The notes beneath the pieces are model-generated. The model did not search any database, was not told the origin of the DNA, and worked only from the letters and a program-made list of their open reading frames with translations. Positions 63,785-64,000 of a DNA stretch of 64,000 bases are shown here, piece by piece (the stretch's first letter is position 1; every line of letters begins with the position of its first letter). This stretch comes from DATJGR01 sp963787045 (GTDB lineage Bacteria > Pseudomonadota > Gammaproteobacteria > Pseudomonadales > Azotimanducaceae): positions 62,001 through 126,000 of the forward strand of contig CAWBBR010000008.1 of assembly GCA_963787045.1 (NCBI GenBank). The letters run 5' to 3'. Position numbers and translations under genes: made by a program.

Positions 63785-64000
63785 CTAACCTTTGAGCGCG
63801 ACGCGGTCGTATATGCCCGTCACCTGATCGAACTTGAGAATCAGCGTATGCGACACGCGCTTGTCCTGGTCGTGCAGGTGATATTTGAAGCGCGCCTGCT
63901 TGGTGCCCTGCAAGAACGCGTCGTAGTCCTTCGTCAACTCTCGAACGTCGCTCGTGATCTCGCGGCTCCAAGTCGCCCGAAACGGCCCGAGTATCGCGCC
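63785..64000 (-). CDS. protein of unknown function, N-terminal part outside window
   Basis: The last 71 codons of a minus-strand gene that continues past the window edge. The frame reads GPFRATWSREITSDVRELTK, then DYDAFLQGTKQARFKYHLHD, ending DQVTGIYDRVALKG before a TAG at 63785-63787. I do not recognise it. It precedes the alpha/beta hydrolase gene by 10 bases and is probably in one operon with it. Confidence 0.55.
   Translation of the reverse strand, partial: GAILGPFRATWSREITSDVRELTKDYDAFLQGTKQARFKYHLHDQDKRVSHTLILKFDQVTGIYDRVALKG

Noticed and set aside
1..64000. CRISPR arrays, insertion sequences, prophage, integrase or rRNA genes
   Set aside because: No evenly spaced direct repeats, transposase or integrase motifs, or rRNA sequence were seen.

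Overview
The window is about 64 kb of GC-rich chromosome (I judge low to mid 60s per cent GC by eye) from a gammaproteobacterium outside the Enterobacterales. The evidence is gene content and order. From about 13.5 to 37.8 kb it runs pgeF-rluD / bamD-pilS-pilR-fimT / minor pilins-pilY1-pilY2 / pilE-fkpB-lspA-ribF-murJ / rpsT / proB-obgE-rpmA-rplU / ispB. This is essentially the Pseudomonas-type pil/lsp/obg block, but ileS and ispH are missing from it and the fimU-to-pilY2 unit is inverted. The holD-rimI-prfC order, a FabY-type ketoacyl synthase and an ilvB-ilvH-ilvC-pssA operon point the same way. No phage, insertion sequence, CRISPR array or rRNA operon is visible. One tRNA (Pro, anticodon CGG) is present.

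Layout. 1-7 kb: partial thiolase, FabY, a SirB1-like protein with a CheY-like receiver, prfC, rimI and a holD-like gene. 7-15 kb: DAHP synthase, then a minus-strand operon ilvB-ilvH-ilvC-pssA-phhB, a DUF4124 gene, pgeF and rluD. 15-30 kb: bamD, the PilS/PilR pair and the type IV pilus minor pilin/PilY1 cluster. 30-38 kb: lipoprotein signal peptidase, riboflavin kinase, lipid II flippase, ribosomal proteins, Obg, proline and polyprenyl synthesis, tRNA-Pro. 38-51 kb: one uninterrupted minus-strand run in which a Yej-type peptide importer (two permeases, binding protein, two ATPases) is followed by a transglutaminase-DUF2126 protein, a fused ATP-grasp/alpha-E protein and a second transglutaminase. 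The last three resemble a predicted peptide-ligating system and are the most unusual part of the window. 51-64 kb: accessory metabolism (hydrolases, BKACE enzyme, CoA transferase, questin-oxidase-like protein, a cysteine-rich regulator, glyoxalase, GST, an efflux adaptor without a pump, and a PEP-synthase-like protein).

A strong technical signal runs through the window. At least a dozen genes, several of them core metabolic or housekeeping genes (ilvB, ilvC, rluD, bits of the pil cluster), are interrupted by single-base frameshifts, mostly +1. In each case the reading frame resumes immediately in another frame with intact homology, and adding or removing one base restores a protein of normal family length. 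This looks like consensus indel error rather than gene decay. Such genes are listed as one CDS spanning both halves, with the shift position given. Family assignments rest on my reading of motifs and gene order. No database search was run.
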